Notes: generated from the letters alone by a model not told the origin. A stretch of DNA of 64,000 nucleotides from an uncultured Bacteroidales bacterium (GCA_902792535.1 CADAZU010000001.1:1-64000), one strand, 5' to 3'; counted from the stretch's first letter, positions 24,035 to 33,618 are shown. Numbers and translations: made by a program.

Positions 24035-24751
24035 ATGAGAGTCAGTTCTGATAATACTAACGAACCCAAAAAGGAGAAAGCAAAAAAGAAAAAGAAATCA
24101 CCGAAACGAAAACTAACCGTCATCAAGCCCAAGGATATCCACCAACAGATAGCCGAGGCAACGCCGCAACCCGAGACACCGCCCGCTCCGTGGAAAGGTA
24201 TGTCAAGAGGTCGCCAAGCCAAAAACGATTATGACAGCGATGATTTCTATGACGAAGTATTCTTCCTCGCTTTTAACGGTGCATCGGACGCGGAAATAGC
24301 CTGCGCGTTCGACATCACACCGTCGTATTTCTCCCAGATCAAAAACGGCAAGGTTCGCGAGTGGTCAGCCGAAGACAATGCGCATCGCAGTACCCGTTTG
24401 CTCAAAGTGTTAGAGCGTGCGCGCAAGAAGATTTTGCAGGCCATCAAAGGTAAGTACCTCCAAGCCGCGTTAGGCGGTCAAGACGTAGAGAGTGTGAGCA
24501 CCGTGACCCGTAAGGTAATGCTACCCGGCGCGGAAACTCCGACGGACGTGATACAGCAGACCGTGACGCGCACCAAGACGCTGCCGAACATGCAGGCTCT
24601 CGCCACCCTCATGTTCCACTACGACAAAGACTGGCGAAAGGTACAGCGAGGGCAAGACGATGACACAACGGGCATTCCGCAGGACATCGAGACGGGCATT
24701 GACATACATAAATGGATAGAGAGGGAGGTCGGCGTAAGCACCGAGAAATAG
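24035..24751 (+). CDS. terS: Terminase small subunit
   Basis: 238 aa. Lys-rich N-terminus, then an HTH (FNGASDAEIACAFDITPSYFSQI, about 80-105) and a helical oligomerisation region. Located 1 bp before the large subunit gene. It should recognise phage DNA to start packaging. Confidence 0.75.
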   Translation: MRVSSDNTNEPKKEKAKKKKKSPKRKLTVIKPKDIHQQIAEATPQPETPPAPWKGMSRGRQAKNDYDSDDFYDEVFFLAFNGASDAEIACAFDITPSYFSQIKNGKVREWSAEDNAHRSTRLLKVLERARKKILQAIKGKYLQAALGGQDVESVSTVTRKVMLPGAETPTDVIQQTVTRTKTLPNMQALATLMFHYDKDWRKVQRGQDDDTTGIPQDIETGIDIHKWIEREVGVSTEK

Positions 24752-24752
24752 C

Positions 24753-26057
24753 ATGATCAAGAACCATCCCATATACTACCCTCTCTACGAAGACACCGAT
24801 AAATTCATTATACTCATTACGGGAGGACGCGGATCGGGTAAGTCGTTTGCCTCGTCTGCCTTTATTGAGCGATTGACCTTTGAATTAAAGAAGTTCATCA
24901 ACGATGACGGTGAGGTGGAGCGTATCACGCACAACATCCTCTACACCCGTTACACGATGACCTCCGCTGCGATCTCGGTTATCCCCGAGTTCATGGAGAA
25001 GGTGGAGATGGACGGTCTCGAACGCTATTTCAGCGCGACCAAAGCGGACGTGGTGAACCGCATGACAGGCGCACGGATCATGTTCCGTGGCATCAAGACC
25101 AGCAGCGGTAATCAGACAGCCAAACTGAAGTCCATACATGGTATTACCACATTCGTAGTGGACGAGGCGGAAGAGTGGACGAGCGAGCAGGAGTTTGATA
25201 CGATCATGTTCTCTATCCGGCAAAAGGGTATTCAGAACCGTATCATCATCATAATGAACCCGACGGACAATAACCATTTCATATACAAGAAGTATATCGA
25301 AAAGACGCACAAAGAGGTATTGTTTGACGGCGTTCCCGTGCAGATAAGCACACACCCGAACGTGCTGCATATACACACCTCCTACCTTGACAACATCGAG
25401 CACTTGAGCGAGCAGTTTATCAAGGAGGCGCAGGCGATGAAAGAGAATGACCCGAAGAAATACGCACACGTGTTCATGGGTCGGTGGGATGATGTGAAAG
25501 AGGGTGCGATCTACAAGAACTGGTCGATTGTGCATGAGTTCCCCGCACAGTGCCGCGAGGTGGCGTTGGGTCTCGACTTCGGCTATTCGACCGCTCCGAC
25601 GGCGTGCGTCAAGTGCGGCGTGATGAATAACGACCTGTATGTGGACGAGCAGTTCTACGACATCGGACTGAACCTCACTCCGCTCAAGCAGAAACTCACG
25701 CAACGCGGTCTGACCGTCTATGCCGACAGCGCAGCCGACGTGCTCATACGGGAGATAGCCAACGAGGGGCTGATGGTATATCCGATCGACAAATCCGGCA
25801 TGACCGTCGCAGCAGGCATACAGAAGGTGCAGGACTTTGACCATATATACGTCACGGCGCGCTCCCTCAACCTGCAACACGAACTGCGCAACTATGTATG
25901 GCAGAAAGACCGCAACGGCAACACGCTCAACGTGCCCGTCAAAGAAGATGACCACCTGCTCGACGCACTCCGCTATTATGTGACAGGGTGCATCTTCGGA
26001 CAGGTATTGCCACCCCTCGGAGGAGAGGTACGCAACCAAGATGTAGTAGTATTTTAA
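24753..26057 (+). CDS. terL: Terminase large subunit
   Basis: 434 aa packaging motor. Walker A GGRGSGKS (24-31), Walker B TTFVVDEAEEW (about 130-140), nuclease acidic residues in ALGLDFGYS, VYADSAAD and DDHLLDALRYY. PBSX/Terminase_3-like. Normal length. Confidence 0.93.
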   Translation: MIKNHPIYYPLYEDTDKFIILITGGRGSGKSFASSAFIERLTFELKKFINDDGEVERITHNILYTRYTMTSAAISVIPEFMEKVEMDGLERYFSATKADVVNRMTGARIMFRGIKTSSGNQTAKLKSIHGITTFVVDEAEEWTSEQEFDTIMFSIRQKGIQNRIIIIMNPTDNNHFIYKKYIEKTHKEVLFDGVPVQISTHPNVLHIHTSYLDNIEHLSEQFIKEAQAMKENDPKKYAHVFMGRWDDVKEGAIYKNWSIVHEFPAQCREVALGLDFGYSTAPTACVKCGVMNNDLYVDEQFYDIGLNLTPLKQKLTQRGLTVYADSAADVLIREIANEGLMVYPIDKSGMTVAAGIQKVQDFDHIYVTARSLNLQHELRNYVWQKDRNGNTLNVPVKEDDHLLDALRYYVTGCIFGQVLPPLGGEVRNQDVVVF

Positions 26058-26069
26058 CGATATAGATAT

Positions 26070-27587
26070 ATGGCAGTAGTAAACACTAATTCAACGTATG
26101 TAAACAACATCGCGACGTTCTTTCGCAACGTCACGCTCAACGCACTCGGTATCGAGCGCGATTTCTATCAGTTGATGGAGGATCGCGATGTGCATCATGC
26201 CCTTGCCATGTGCGAGGATAACAGCGACGATGTGGATAACGCTTTGAGCGAGTACAACCCGCAACTGCACAAGGTCATGCGGACACCCAACAAATACCCC
26301 GTCGGGCGATCTCCGTATATCACCTGCAAGCACCCGCGTACACGGCAGCGGTATATCAACGAGGTCGAACTGTTCTTCCTGCTCGCCAACCCGATCAAAT
26401 GGAAAAAGGAGAAAGGCGAGGACGAGGCGTTTGACCTGTTCACCAAGTTCATCCGCGACAGCCGTTTCAACGTCACCATGCGCAAGGCGAAACGTCTGGC
26501 AGGTGCCGAAACGGAGTGCGCCAAGTTGTACCATATCACCCGCGACCCGAAGACGAACGATGTCAAATGGCAGGTGGTAGTGCTCTCGCGCTCGACGGGT
26601 TACATGCTCCGACCGCTCTTTGACCAGTTCGGCAACCTCGTCGCCTTCGCCTACGGCTACAAGCGCAAAAACGCTTTTGGCAAGACCGTGCAGTGCTGGG
26701 GAGTGCAGACCGCCGACATCATCTACGATTGCGAGAAAGCCACTATTGGCTGGGAGGTCACACAATACCCCAACCCTACGGGCAAGATCAACATCATCTA
26801 CTACAAGCAGCCGAAAGCATGGGACGGTGTAGAACCGCGTATCGACCGCGAGGAGGAGTTAGACAGCAAGATAGGCGACGCAAACAACTATTTTGCCGAT
26901 CCCGTGCTGATGGGTACGGCTGACGCGATCAAGTCCATCTACTCCCCAGAGACGCGCGGAAAACTTGTGCGGCTCTCCGGCGAGAAATCGCGCCTTGAGT
27001 ACCTCAACCCGCCGCAGGCAAGCGGTATGCGCAAGGAGGAGAAAGATGACCTCAAAGAGAGCATCCTGTTTGACACGTTCACGCCGGACTTCTCCATCGA
27101 GAAAATGCGCGGTTTCGGTACACTCACCGGCAAAGCCATCCGCAACGCGATGATACTCGGCTACATCAAGCGTAGCAAGAACATCGAGATATACGAGGAG
27201 TTAGTCGATCGAGAGAAAAACGTCATCATCGAGTTGCTGAAGTTCATCAACCCGAAGATGGCGGCTAAACTCGACGAGTTGGAGATTTCGTTTGAGTTCA
27301 GCGAGCCGTTCGCCGATGATGAGCAAGCCAACTGGGCTGCGATAGCCAACCTCTACAAAGCCGGACTGCTCTCGTTGGAGACCGCCGTGGTCATGCTCTC
27401 GCTCGCCAAAGCACCCGAGGAGGAGATCGACCGCATACGTATGCAGCAGATTGAGCAGACGCTGGACGGCGAGGAAGCCAAGACCGAGCAGGCACAAGAG
27501 ACCGGCAAGGTCAAGGTCGAAGAGGAGGAACACCCGGAGGACGAAGAGAGTGAATCAATCAGCGAAAGCGTGGAGGAAACAGCATGA
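26070..27587 (+). CDS. Portal protein
   Basis: 505 aa, position directly after the large terminase, with the portal pattern of an N-terminal helical clip, a long central region and an acidic Glu-rich C-terminus (EEEHPEDEESESISES). SPP1-gp6-type by context. Forms the vertex ring through which DNA enters. Confidence 0.85.
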   Translation: MAVVNTNSTYVNNIATFFRNVTLNALGIERDFYQLMEDRDVHHALAMCEDNSDDVDNALSEYNPQLHKVMRTPNKYPVGRSPYITCKHPRTRQRYINEVELFFLLANPIKWKKEKGEDEAFDLFTKFIRDSRFNVTMRKAKRLAGAETECAKLYHITRDPKTNDVKWQVVVLSRSTGYMLRPLFDQFGNLVAFAYGYKRKNAFGKTVQCWGVQTADIIYDCEKATIGWEVTQYPNPTGKINIIYYKQPKAWDGVEPRIDREEELDSKIGDANNYFADPVLMGTADAIKSIYSPETRGKLVRLSGEKSRLEYLNPPQASGMRKEEKDDLKESILFDTFTPDFSIEKMRGFGTLTGKAIRNAMILGYIKRSKNIEIYEELVDREKNVIIELLKFINPKMAAKLDELEISFEFSEPFADDEQANWAAIANLYKAGLLSLETAVVMLSLAKAPEEEIDRIRMQQIEQTLDGEEAKTEQAQETGKVKVEEEEHPEDEESESISESVEETA

Positions 27588-27925
27588 AAGCCTTACATTG
27601 TGCCATAAAAAGGCAGTACCTCGACCTCATCATGGCAGGTACAAAGACCGTGGAGTATCGCGACATGTCGCCGTACTGGGTGCAGCGGCTCGTCGTGATC
27701 CCTGCGGGCAAGGACATCAACCAGTATCGCGCGGATATCATCAGCGGAAAGGTTGAACCCAAGTTCCAACACTATACGCATATCGTCTTTCATTGCGAGG
27801 GTGCAACGGCGACGATGCCGATCACGGGCGTGAAGACCTATCGCGGTCATCACCTGTTCGCCATCAGCCTCGACACGGAGAAGATCAAGGCGACAACGCC
27901 TTCAAAAAAGCAGACGGGGAAATGA
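27584..27925 (+). CDS. ASCH-domain protein
   Basis: 113 aa. MKALHCAIKRQYLDLIMAGTKTVEYRDMSPYW is a typical ASCH start, followed by a beta-barrel. Overlaps the portal gene by 4 bp. Third RNA-binding-type PUA/ASCH protein in the phage. Confidence 0.8.
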   Translation: MKALHCAIKRQYLDLIMAGTKTVEYRDMSPYWVQRLVVIPAGKDINQYRADIISGKVEPKFQHYTHIVFHCEGATATMPITGVKTYRGHHLFAISLDTEKIKATTPSKKQTGK

Positions 27926-27946
27926 GGGTTGCCTCGTCTGTAATTG
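27911..27946 (+). terminator. Hairpin after the packaging genes
   Basis: CAGACGGGG pairs with CCTCGTCTG (G-T included) around an AATGAGGGTT loop, overlapping the ASCH gene end and followed by TAATTGTG TTTTTTC. Confidence 0.5.
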
Positions 27947-27984
27947 TGTTTTTTCATGGTATTAGATTTAAGTTATTAAGAAAT

Positions 27985-28016
27985 GAGATCGCAGGGATGC
28001 GGTCTCTTTCGTTTTT
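27985..28016 (+). terminator. Rho-independent terminator
   Basis: GAGATCGCA pairs with TGCGGTCTC around GGGA, followed by TTTCGTTTTTG. Second hairpin ending the packaging operon. Confidence 0.8.
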
Positions 28017-28178
28017 GTCCGGCTGCGGCTTTTCGGCTGCTTGTTTTGGGTTTTACCGTGTGTGTGCAAAACCTTAAAAGCGGGTGCGCTGGCAGGCACA
28101 TGTACGCACGAGAGAATCGCTCTATTTGCACAACCTTTGCCAAAAGATCGCTGAAAAGTGATTTTTTTCTTCATTTTT

Positions 28179-28272
28179 TATATAACTATGTTATATAGTG
28201 CAAACAATTAAAAAAAAGTATAAAAAAGTTATCGAAAAATTTGCATATATCAAAAAAAATGTATTACCTTTG
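28179..28272 (+). promoter_or_regulatory. Palindrome-linked phage promoter, copy 2
   Basis: TATATAAC (28179-28186) and GTTATATA (28190-28197) with 3-bp spacer, then TTTG at 28240-28243 and TACCTTTG at 28265-28272 (21-bp spacing). Palindrome-to--33 distance is about 52 bp. Drives the accessory operon at 28324. The region 28017-28178 holds no gene. Confidence 0.8.
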
Positions 28273-28323
28273 CAGCGTGAAATTAAAAAATGTCTTTAAG
28301 TACAACGCAAAAAACAATGTATT

Positions 28324-28587
28324 ATGGTACTGAAACAAGAACACAAAGCGATCCTTCGCGAGTTTGGTAACGATGACCGCGATATAGCCGAGATCGGGCT
28401 GGCACTTGATGCAGGTGAGTTCACTTTCACGAACGTAGCCACGGGCAAGCGTATCAGCGAACAAACCGCTTTTGACAAATTAGGTGTAAGAACCTTTTTG
28501 TCCGGCATAAGCCGAGCCGCTTTTCACTCTTCTTGCATAAGAGAGACAAAAGAGGGCAAAGAGATAGATATACGTCGTAACTATTAA
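28324..28587 (+). CDS. Small hypothetical protein
   Basis: 87 aa, no recognised domain; first gene of the accessory operon. Contains DIAEIGLALDAGEFTF and a basic end. Upstream of the DUF4942 methyltransferase by 13 bp. Confidence 0.65.
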   Translation: MVLKQEHKAILREFGNDDRDIAEIGLALDAGEFTFTNVATGKRISEQTAFDKLGVRTFLSGISRAAFHSSCIRETKEGKEIDIRRNY

Positions 28588-28600
28588 AACTTGTGAGATC

Positions 28601-30091
28601 ATGGCAGATTATCAAAACATGTTCAACCGCGATTTCTACCCGACACCCGTTGAGGTTATCGAGCAGATGTTATCGCTGACAGATGTAAGCGGCAAGATAG
28701 TCCTTGAACCCTCCGCTGGTAGTGGCAATATCGTGGACTATTGCAAAGAGCGCGGTGCGCGTGAAGTTATCGCGTGCGAGATTAACGACAAACTGCGTGC
28801 TATTGTAGCGGGCAAGTGTAAAGTGATTGCGAAGGACTTTCTGACGGTTACGTCCGACATGATAAGCCACGTCGATGTGATTGTAATGAACCCGCCCTTC
28901 TCTAACGAAGAGCAGCATATATTGCACGCATGGGACATAGCACCCGAGGGCTGCGAGATTATCAGCCTGTGCAACTCCTCAATGCTTGAATATGGCGGCT
29001 ATGCCAACCGCGACCGCATACGCGAGTTAGTGCAACTCAACGGCGGCACTGAATACCTTGGCAGAGTGTTCTCAACCGCTGAACGCTCCACCGATGTGAG
29101 CGTGTCCGTGGTACGTCTCTATAAACCGCGTACAGGTAAGCATGAGTTTGACGGCTTTTTCGACATGAGCGAAGACGAAGAGGCACAATGGCAAACGTCC
29201 GGCGGCGTGGTGAGGTACGATTTCGTGCAAGACCTTGTGAGCCGCTACAAAGACGCGCTTGAGTGCTTCGATGACGTAATGGCTGCAAACAAGAAGATCA
29301 ACGACGCTTGCAAGAGCGTAGGTAGTGGCAGCATCGTATTCGGTGCGCATAGGGTAAACCGAGACTATCAGCCGCAGCCTGGTGTAGTGACACGTGACGA
29401 GTTCCGCAAGCAGTTGCAGAAAGACGCATGGCAGAGCCTTTTCGATAAGTTCAACATGCGCAAGTACGTGACGCATAGCGTGATTGAGGACTTGAACAGA
29501 GCGATTGAGCGCATAGAAAATATGCCGTTCACAATGAAAAACATATACCGATTTGTGACCAACCTCGTGCAGACACACGGCGACCGTATGCAAGGCGTAT
29601 TAGTCGAAGCATTTGAGCACATTTGCAGCCTATCAGCCGAGAACAGCACGGCAGGCGAGAAATGGAAAACCAACTCCGACTACATGATTAACCGCCGCTT
29701 TATCGTGCCGGGCATGTGTAGGTATGACTCGCGGTGGCCGAGTTCGTATGTAGATAGTTCGTATAATTCTTATTTCAGACTTGACGATGTGATAAAAGCC
29801 TTGTGCTATCTGACGGGCGAGAATTATGACAAATTCGGTTACTTGAGTTCGTTCCTGCACGACCACAAAATACCGTGGGGTGAGTGGCGCGACTGGATTG
29901 TGTACGAGCGCGACAAACAGGGCAATGTGATTGCAGAGCACGGCTTTTTCAGAATACGCGGCTACAAGAAAGGCACTATGCACTTTGAGTTTTTGGACGA
30001 AGATGTGTGGTATCGCTTTAACCAAGCCGTCGCAAGAATTAAGGGCTGGCAGTTGCCGAAACAGCACACACAGAAGAAAGGCAGAAAATAA
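28601..30091 (+). CDS. DUF4942 N6-adenine-type DNA methyltransferase
   Basis: 496 aa. N-terminal SAM methyltransferase: motif I VLEPSAGSGNIVDYC (about 35-48), catalytic NPPF (about 93-96). The C-terminal about 250 residues match DUF4942 (RIENMPFTMKNIYRFVT, FRLDDVIKALCYLTGENY). Such enzymes are common in Bacteroidales phages. It probably methylates adenine in phage DNA. Confidence 0.88.
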   Translation: MADYQNMFNRDFYPTPVEVIEQMLSLTDVSGKIVLEPSAGSGNIVDYCKERGAREVIACEINDKLRAIVAGKCKVIAKDFLTVTSDMISHVDVIVMNPPFSNEEQHILHAWDIAPEGCEIISLCNSSMLEYGGYANRDRIRELVQLNGGTEYLGRVFSTAERSTDVSVSVVRLYKPRTGKHEFDGFFDMSEDEEAQWQTSGGVVRYDFVQDLVSRYKDALECFDDVMAANKKINDACKSVGSGSIVFGAHRVNRDYQPQPGVVTRDEFRKQLQKDAWQSLFDKFNMRKYVTHSVIEDLNRAIERIENMPFTMKNIYRFVTNLVQTHGDRMQGVLVEAFEHICSLSAENSTAGEKWKTNSDYMINRRFIVPGMCRYDSRWPSSYVDSSYNSYFRLDDVIKALCYLTGENYDKFGYLSSFLHDHKIPWGEWRDWIVYERDKQGNVIAEHGFFRIRGYKKGTMHFEFLDEDVWYRFNQAVARIKGWQLPKQHTQKKGRK

Positions 30092-30103
30092 CTTCAAAAC
30101 AAT

Positions 30104-30337
30104 ATGATTATGGATGAGTATTCCGTAGAAATGAAATTTAGTGTCGATGTTGCTGCGGCTTTCGATGAGTTGACCGGGCGCGAGCAAGAGGCATTTATCA
30201 AAGAGCGTATGCACTTGATTTCGGACACAGACGTTGCCGAAATGATAGGCGAGCGTGGTATTTATGATTACCTCGATGAAGGCTTGATGAAAGAGCAACT
30301 TGAGGCATGGGGTTACACCGTAACGAAATACGAATAA
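30104..30337 (+). CDS. Small acidic hypothetical protein
   Basis: 77 aa, helical and acidic, no domain. A second ATG at 30110 is an equally good start. Confidence 0.6.
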   Translation: MIMDEYSVEMKFSVDVAAAFDELTGREQEAFIKERMHLISDTDVAEMIGERGIYDYLDEGLMKEQLEAWGYTVTKYE

Positions 30338-30348
30338 AAGTGCAGATT

Positions 30349-30807
30349 ATGAGATACGCAACAATACAAGAACTGAAGACACCGCTCCAAGTAGGCGATA
30401 CCGTCATACACGGTTTCGGGCACGCTGGTAAGATTACCGAGATAACACCCGGCATATACCGCATCAAAGACAAAGGGTTTGACCAAGGCGACGGGCAAGA
30501 TGTCGTCTCGTTCGCGGCGAACGAGATAGGTATTATTCCGTTGACTGAAGACCTGCTCTTGCGCAATGGCTTTTGGTATGGTGACAGCGATAAGTCCATG
30601 CGGGTGATTGAATGGCACGGCAGCGCAGCCGACAGCCCGCACATTAACATGATACGCGAGGATGATCGCAATGGCTTTCCGTCATGGACGGTACAGGTGA
30701 GACCTGCAAAGATGAGTTCGTATGATGAGACGAGCAATGTGCAGTTTTTCCATGAACTCCAACGTATCATCAGTGATAACCGAATAGTTAAAAACTTAAA
30801 GGTATGA
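30349..30807 (+). CDS. 'VHELQH' family protein, copy 1 (diverged)
   Basis: 152 aa from the ATG at 30349 (the longer frame from 30307 overlaps the previous gene). Shares with three other genes in the phage the layout: Q-VGDTVIHG, PLTEDLLLRNGF, and a final FFHELQRIIS. Unknown function, but the repeated paralogues indicate a genuine phage family. Confidence 0.7.
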   Translation: MRYATIQELKTPLQVGDTVIHGFGHAGKITEITPGIYRIKDKGFDQGDGQDVVSFAANEIGIIPLTEDLLLRNGFWYGDSDKSMRVIEWHGSAADSPHINMIREDDRNGFPSWTVQVRPAKMSSYDETSNVQFFHELQRIISDNRIVKNLKV

Positions 30808-31214
30808 GTAAGAAGCAGAAAGAAAAGCGCGAACTTGAAATAGCACGCGCAGCCGATAAGAGATACCCTATTTATGGGGCGATAGACCCGGATTACTCCG
30901 ACGAGAATGCCGGATTTGTCGAGGGTGCAGAATGGTCGGACAGAAACCCGCAGAACCCGTGGCGTAGCATGACGACCGACGGCGAACCCGAACGCTCCAT
31001 GTTTGTCTTGGCAAACCTCGGCTTTAACTACATCGTGTGCGAGTACAAAGCAGACGTAAAAGAATGGTGGCAGTGCGACGGCTACATAGCTGGTTACTCA
31101 CCCGAGCACAAGCCGTTATTCTCCGCGAAGACCAAACTAACCCCGAAAGAGGTAGAGTTGATTATCAACTATATGGAAATTCCGAACGAACCAAACGACG
31201 AAGACAATGAATAG
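30804..31214 (+). CDS. Hypothetical protein
   Basis: 136 aa. Lys-rich start, then acidic and aromatic. The second half (VLANLGFNYIVCEYKADVKEWWQ) looks like an alpha-beta fold. Not recognised. Coupled to its neighbours by overlaps of 4 and 8 bp. Confidence 0.6.
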   Translation: MSKKQKEKRELEIARAADKRYPIYGAIDPDYSDENAGFVEGAEWSDRNPQNPWRSMTTDGEPERSMFVLANLGFNYIVCEYKADVKEWWQCDGYIAGYSPEHKPLFSAKTKLTPKEVELIINYMEIPNEPNDEDNE

Positions 31215-31464
31215 TTACATCATCAAAGCAGACGGTACGCAAGTACCATACGCTCCGGCAGACGGACGTGCTTTCACGTTGAAAGAAATGCAGGCAGCCG
31301 TTGGCGGTTATATAGAGCGTGTCGGCACGTACCAAAACAAAGGTATTTGGGCGAACGAAGAAGGGCGATTGAGAGGTCTTCCCGTAAATGAAAAAGCGAG
31401 TTATATGTGTTATCGTGAAATTGTGGGCGATGTCCTTGTTTGCCCCGAAGAGTACGTAAGATGA
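31207..31464 (+). CDS. DUF3846-like protein
   Basis: 85 aa: IIKADGT, then FTLKEMQAAVGGYIERV, NEEG, LPVNEKA and VGDVLV correspond to the DUF3846 pattern found in many mobile elements. Function unknown. Its stop overlaps the helicase start. Confidence 0.7.
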   Translation: MNSYIIKADGTQVPYAPADGRAFTLKEMQAAVGGYIERVGTYQNKGIWANEEGRLRGLPVNEKASYMCYREIVGDVLVCPEEYVR

Positions 31465-32720
31465 GTGAACAACTGACCATATTTGATCAACCGTTAGAGA
31501 CGAACCCGCAGCCTGTGGTGATCGCCCCTCCAAAGAGAAAAACGTATGTGCTGCGCGACTATCAGAAAGCCGCGTCCAACGCAGCCGTTAATTTCTTCAC
31601 GGGCAAACTTGGCAACGGAAACGCGCTAATAGTGTGCCCGACAGGTAGCGGTAAATCGCTCATCGTGGCTGATATAGCATCGCGGCTCGAAGGCAAACTC
31701 CTTGTGTTCCAACCGAACAAAGAGATCCTTGAACAGAACTACGAGAAATATCGCTCCTACGGTTTCCGCGACTGTGCTATTTACTCTGCCAGTCTGAATA
31801 GCAAAAAGAAAGCGCGTGTTACATTTGCCACGATCGGTAGCGTAATGAGCCATCCCGAACTATTTGACGAGTACGAGCATATAGTGGTTGACGAGGCGCA
31901 TCTTGTAAACTCCCGTGGCGGCAGATACAAAGATTTCTTTGAAATGGGCGATCGCCGTATTCTTGGATTAACTGCAACTCCATATCGTCTGCAATCATAC
32001 GAAATGGGGTGTATTCTGAAGTTCCTAACGAGGACGCGGCCGCGTATATTCTCCAAAATGATCTACCAAGTACCTATTCAGACGCTCATGGCGCGCGGCT
32101 TTCTGGCACGCTTGCAGTACTTTGATATGCAACTCATTGACGTGAGCGATGTCAAACGCAATAGCACCGGGCAGGACTACGACGAGGCATCGCTCCGCAG
32201 AGCCTATGAAATGCAAGACCTCAACGGCAAACTGGTTGAGGTTGTCAATCGCCTGCGTACTCCGAAAGATGGATCAAAGCGGCATGGCATACTCGTGTTT
32301 ACGCGATTCGTCGAAGAGAGCGAGTGGCTTGTTAAGCAGTTAGGCGACTGCGCAGCCATAGTATCCGGCGACACTCCCAAGAAAGAGCGTGAGCGCATAC
32401 TGAAGGACTTTAAGGCGGGCAAGATTGAGATCGTGAGCAACGTCGGTGTGCTGACTACCGGCTTTGACTTCCCCGAGTTAGACACGATCGTCATGGCGCG
32501 TCCTACGATGTCGCTGGCAATGTACTATCAGATCGTCGGGCGTGGCATACGACCCTCCGAGGGCAAAGACGGTTGGTTTGTCGATATGTGCGGCAATGTC
32601 GGCAGGTTCGGTAAGGTCGATGACCTCGAACTCATGGAGGAAACGCCCGGGCACGGCACGTGGTGCGTGTTTGGTCGCGTCAGTGGAGAAAGAAAACAAT
32701 TAACAAACATATTCTTTTGA
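31461..32720 (+). CDS. SF2 DEAH-box helicase
   Basis: 419 aa from the ATG at 31461 (overlaps the previous stop). Walker A CPTGSGKS (59-66), DEAH box VVDEAHL, motif III LTATPYR, motif VI QIVGRGIRPSEGK. Unwinds DNA/RNA with ATP, probably in replication or repair. Ends with a Lys-containing tail. Confidence 0.88.
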   Translation: MSEQLTIFDQPLETNPQPVVIAPPKRKTYVLRDYQKAASNAAVNFFTGKLGNGNALIVCPTGSGKSLIVADIASRLEGKLLVFQPNKEILEQNYEKYRSYGFRDCAIYSASLNSKKKARVTFATIGSVMSHPELFDEYEHIVVDEAHLVNSRGGRYKDFFEMGDRRILGLTATPYRLQSYEMGCILKFLTRTRPRIFSKMIYQVPIQTLMARGFLARLQYFDMQLIDVSDVKRNSTGQDYDEASLRRAYEMQDLNGKLVEVVNRLRTPKDGSKRHGILVFTRFVEESEWLVKQLGDCAAIVSGDTPKKERERILKDFKAGKIEIVSNVGVLTTGFDFPELDTIVMARPTMSLAMYYQIVGRGIRPSEGKDGWFVDMCGNVGRFGKVDDLELMEETPGHGTWCVFGRVSGERKQLTNIFF

Positions 32721-32724
32721 TATT

Positions 32725-33153
32725 ATGAAAGTAGCAGAATTGATGATTGGCGACTGGGTACACGTTGATGGTGTGCAGGTCGATGATGACGGCAAGAACC
32801 CCGTTTACCAACTCCTTGCAAAGCGCGTTGAAGGTCTGCGCAAGGGTGTGGTAGAGATAGACCACTATGAGTTTCCACCGTTCCTGTGTATGCCGATTTC
32901 ACTCACGAGAGATATATTGGAGCGTAACGGCTTTCACGACACGTACAAAGACCGCAGTCTTGCCAAAGACGACGTTTTTAAGTGGTATGATGTGTATGGT
33001 CATTGCGTGACGGTTGACATGAACACCAACGCTATCAAGATACAGCATGACAGCCGCGTGCTATTAGACCTGCGCTACAACATAGTAGTACCAGTCCACG
33101 AACTTCAGCACACGCTCCGGCAGTGCGGCATTGATAAAGACATTGAATTGTAG
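32725..33153 (+). CDS. 'VHELQH' family protein, copy 2
   Basis: 142 aa: MKVAELMIGDWV, PISLTRDILERNGF, VPVHELQHTLRQCGIDKDIEL. The conserved ends and the divergent middle suggest a fixed scaffold with a variable binding face. HELQH contains H-E-x-x-H, but no other protease feature is seen. Confidence 0.75.
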   Translation: MKVAELMIGDWVHVDGVQVDDDGKNPVYQLLAKRVEGLRKGVVEIDHYEFPPFLCMPISLTRDILERNGFHDTYKDRSLAKDDVFKWYDVYGHCVTVDMNTNAIKIQHDSRVLLDLRYNIVVPVHELQHTLRQCGIDKDIEL

Positions 33154-33174
33154 AACCTCTAAACGTAATAGATT

Positions 33175-33618
33175 ATGAAACCGAATGAGATTATCGACAT
33201 CGCCACCAAAGGCGGGTCAAAAGTGGTGTTCCAGATCACCGGCGACGATCTGATGAACCTCTTGCGTTACATCGCCAAGGACAGCAACAAAGGCGCGAAC
33301 GTCCTCCATACGGCAGAGCGCGAGCACATGTACGCGATCCTTGGTATGACATTGCGCGAGTGTTACGACGCGGGTAAGATCAGCGTGCGGACGTTCAGCG
33401 GGCTGAATGAGCATAACATCACGACCTTGGGCGCATTGTGTCAGACCACTCCCAAAGAGTTGACCAAGTTCCGCAATTTCGGGCATATCTCCTGCGAGGA
33501 GGCGAAAGACCTGCTGCGCGAGAACGGACTCGAGTTCGGCATGGACGTAACACCGTACGGCTACCCGAAGATCGCATGGCATCCGAGACGGCAGCAGTAC
33601 GAGTTTGTACGGCTATAG
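33175..33618 (+). CDS. RNA polymerase alpha-CTD-like protein
   Basis: 147 aa. Residues about 70-125 (VRTFSGLNEHNITTLGAL, KFRNFGHISCEEAKDLL, NGLEFGMDV) follow the alpha-CTD pattern, including the RNFG-x-x-S motif and the GL-x-x-GM end. The N-terminal 65 residues are of unknown fold. A free alpha-CTD could bind UP-elements or compete for activators and thus reprogramme host RNA polymerase. Confidence 0.75.
   Translation: MKPNEIIDIATKGGSKVVFQITGDDLMNLLRYIAKDSNKGANVLHTAEREHMYAILGMTLRECYDAGKISVRTFSGLNEHNITTLGALCQTTPKELTKFRNFGHISCEEAKDLLRENGLEFGMDVTPYGYPKIAWHPRRQQYEFVRL

Noticed and set aside
22996..24222. 408-codon open frame on the minus strand over the ParB and terminase region
   Set aside because: It is opposite to well-recognised genes and has the composition of an antisense shadow; no start or domain supports it.
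27983..28198. 71-codon frame between the packaging and accessory operons
   Set aside because: It overlaps a terminator and the palindrome promoter and has unlikely Cys-rich low-complexity composition.
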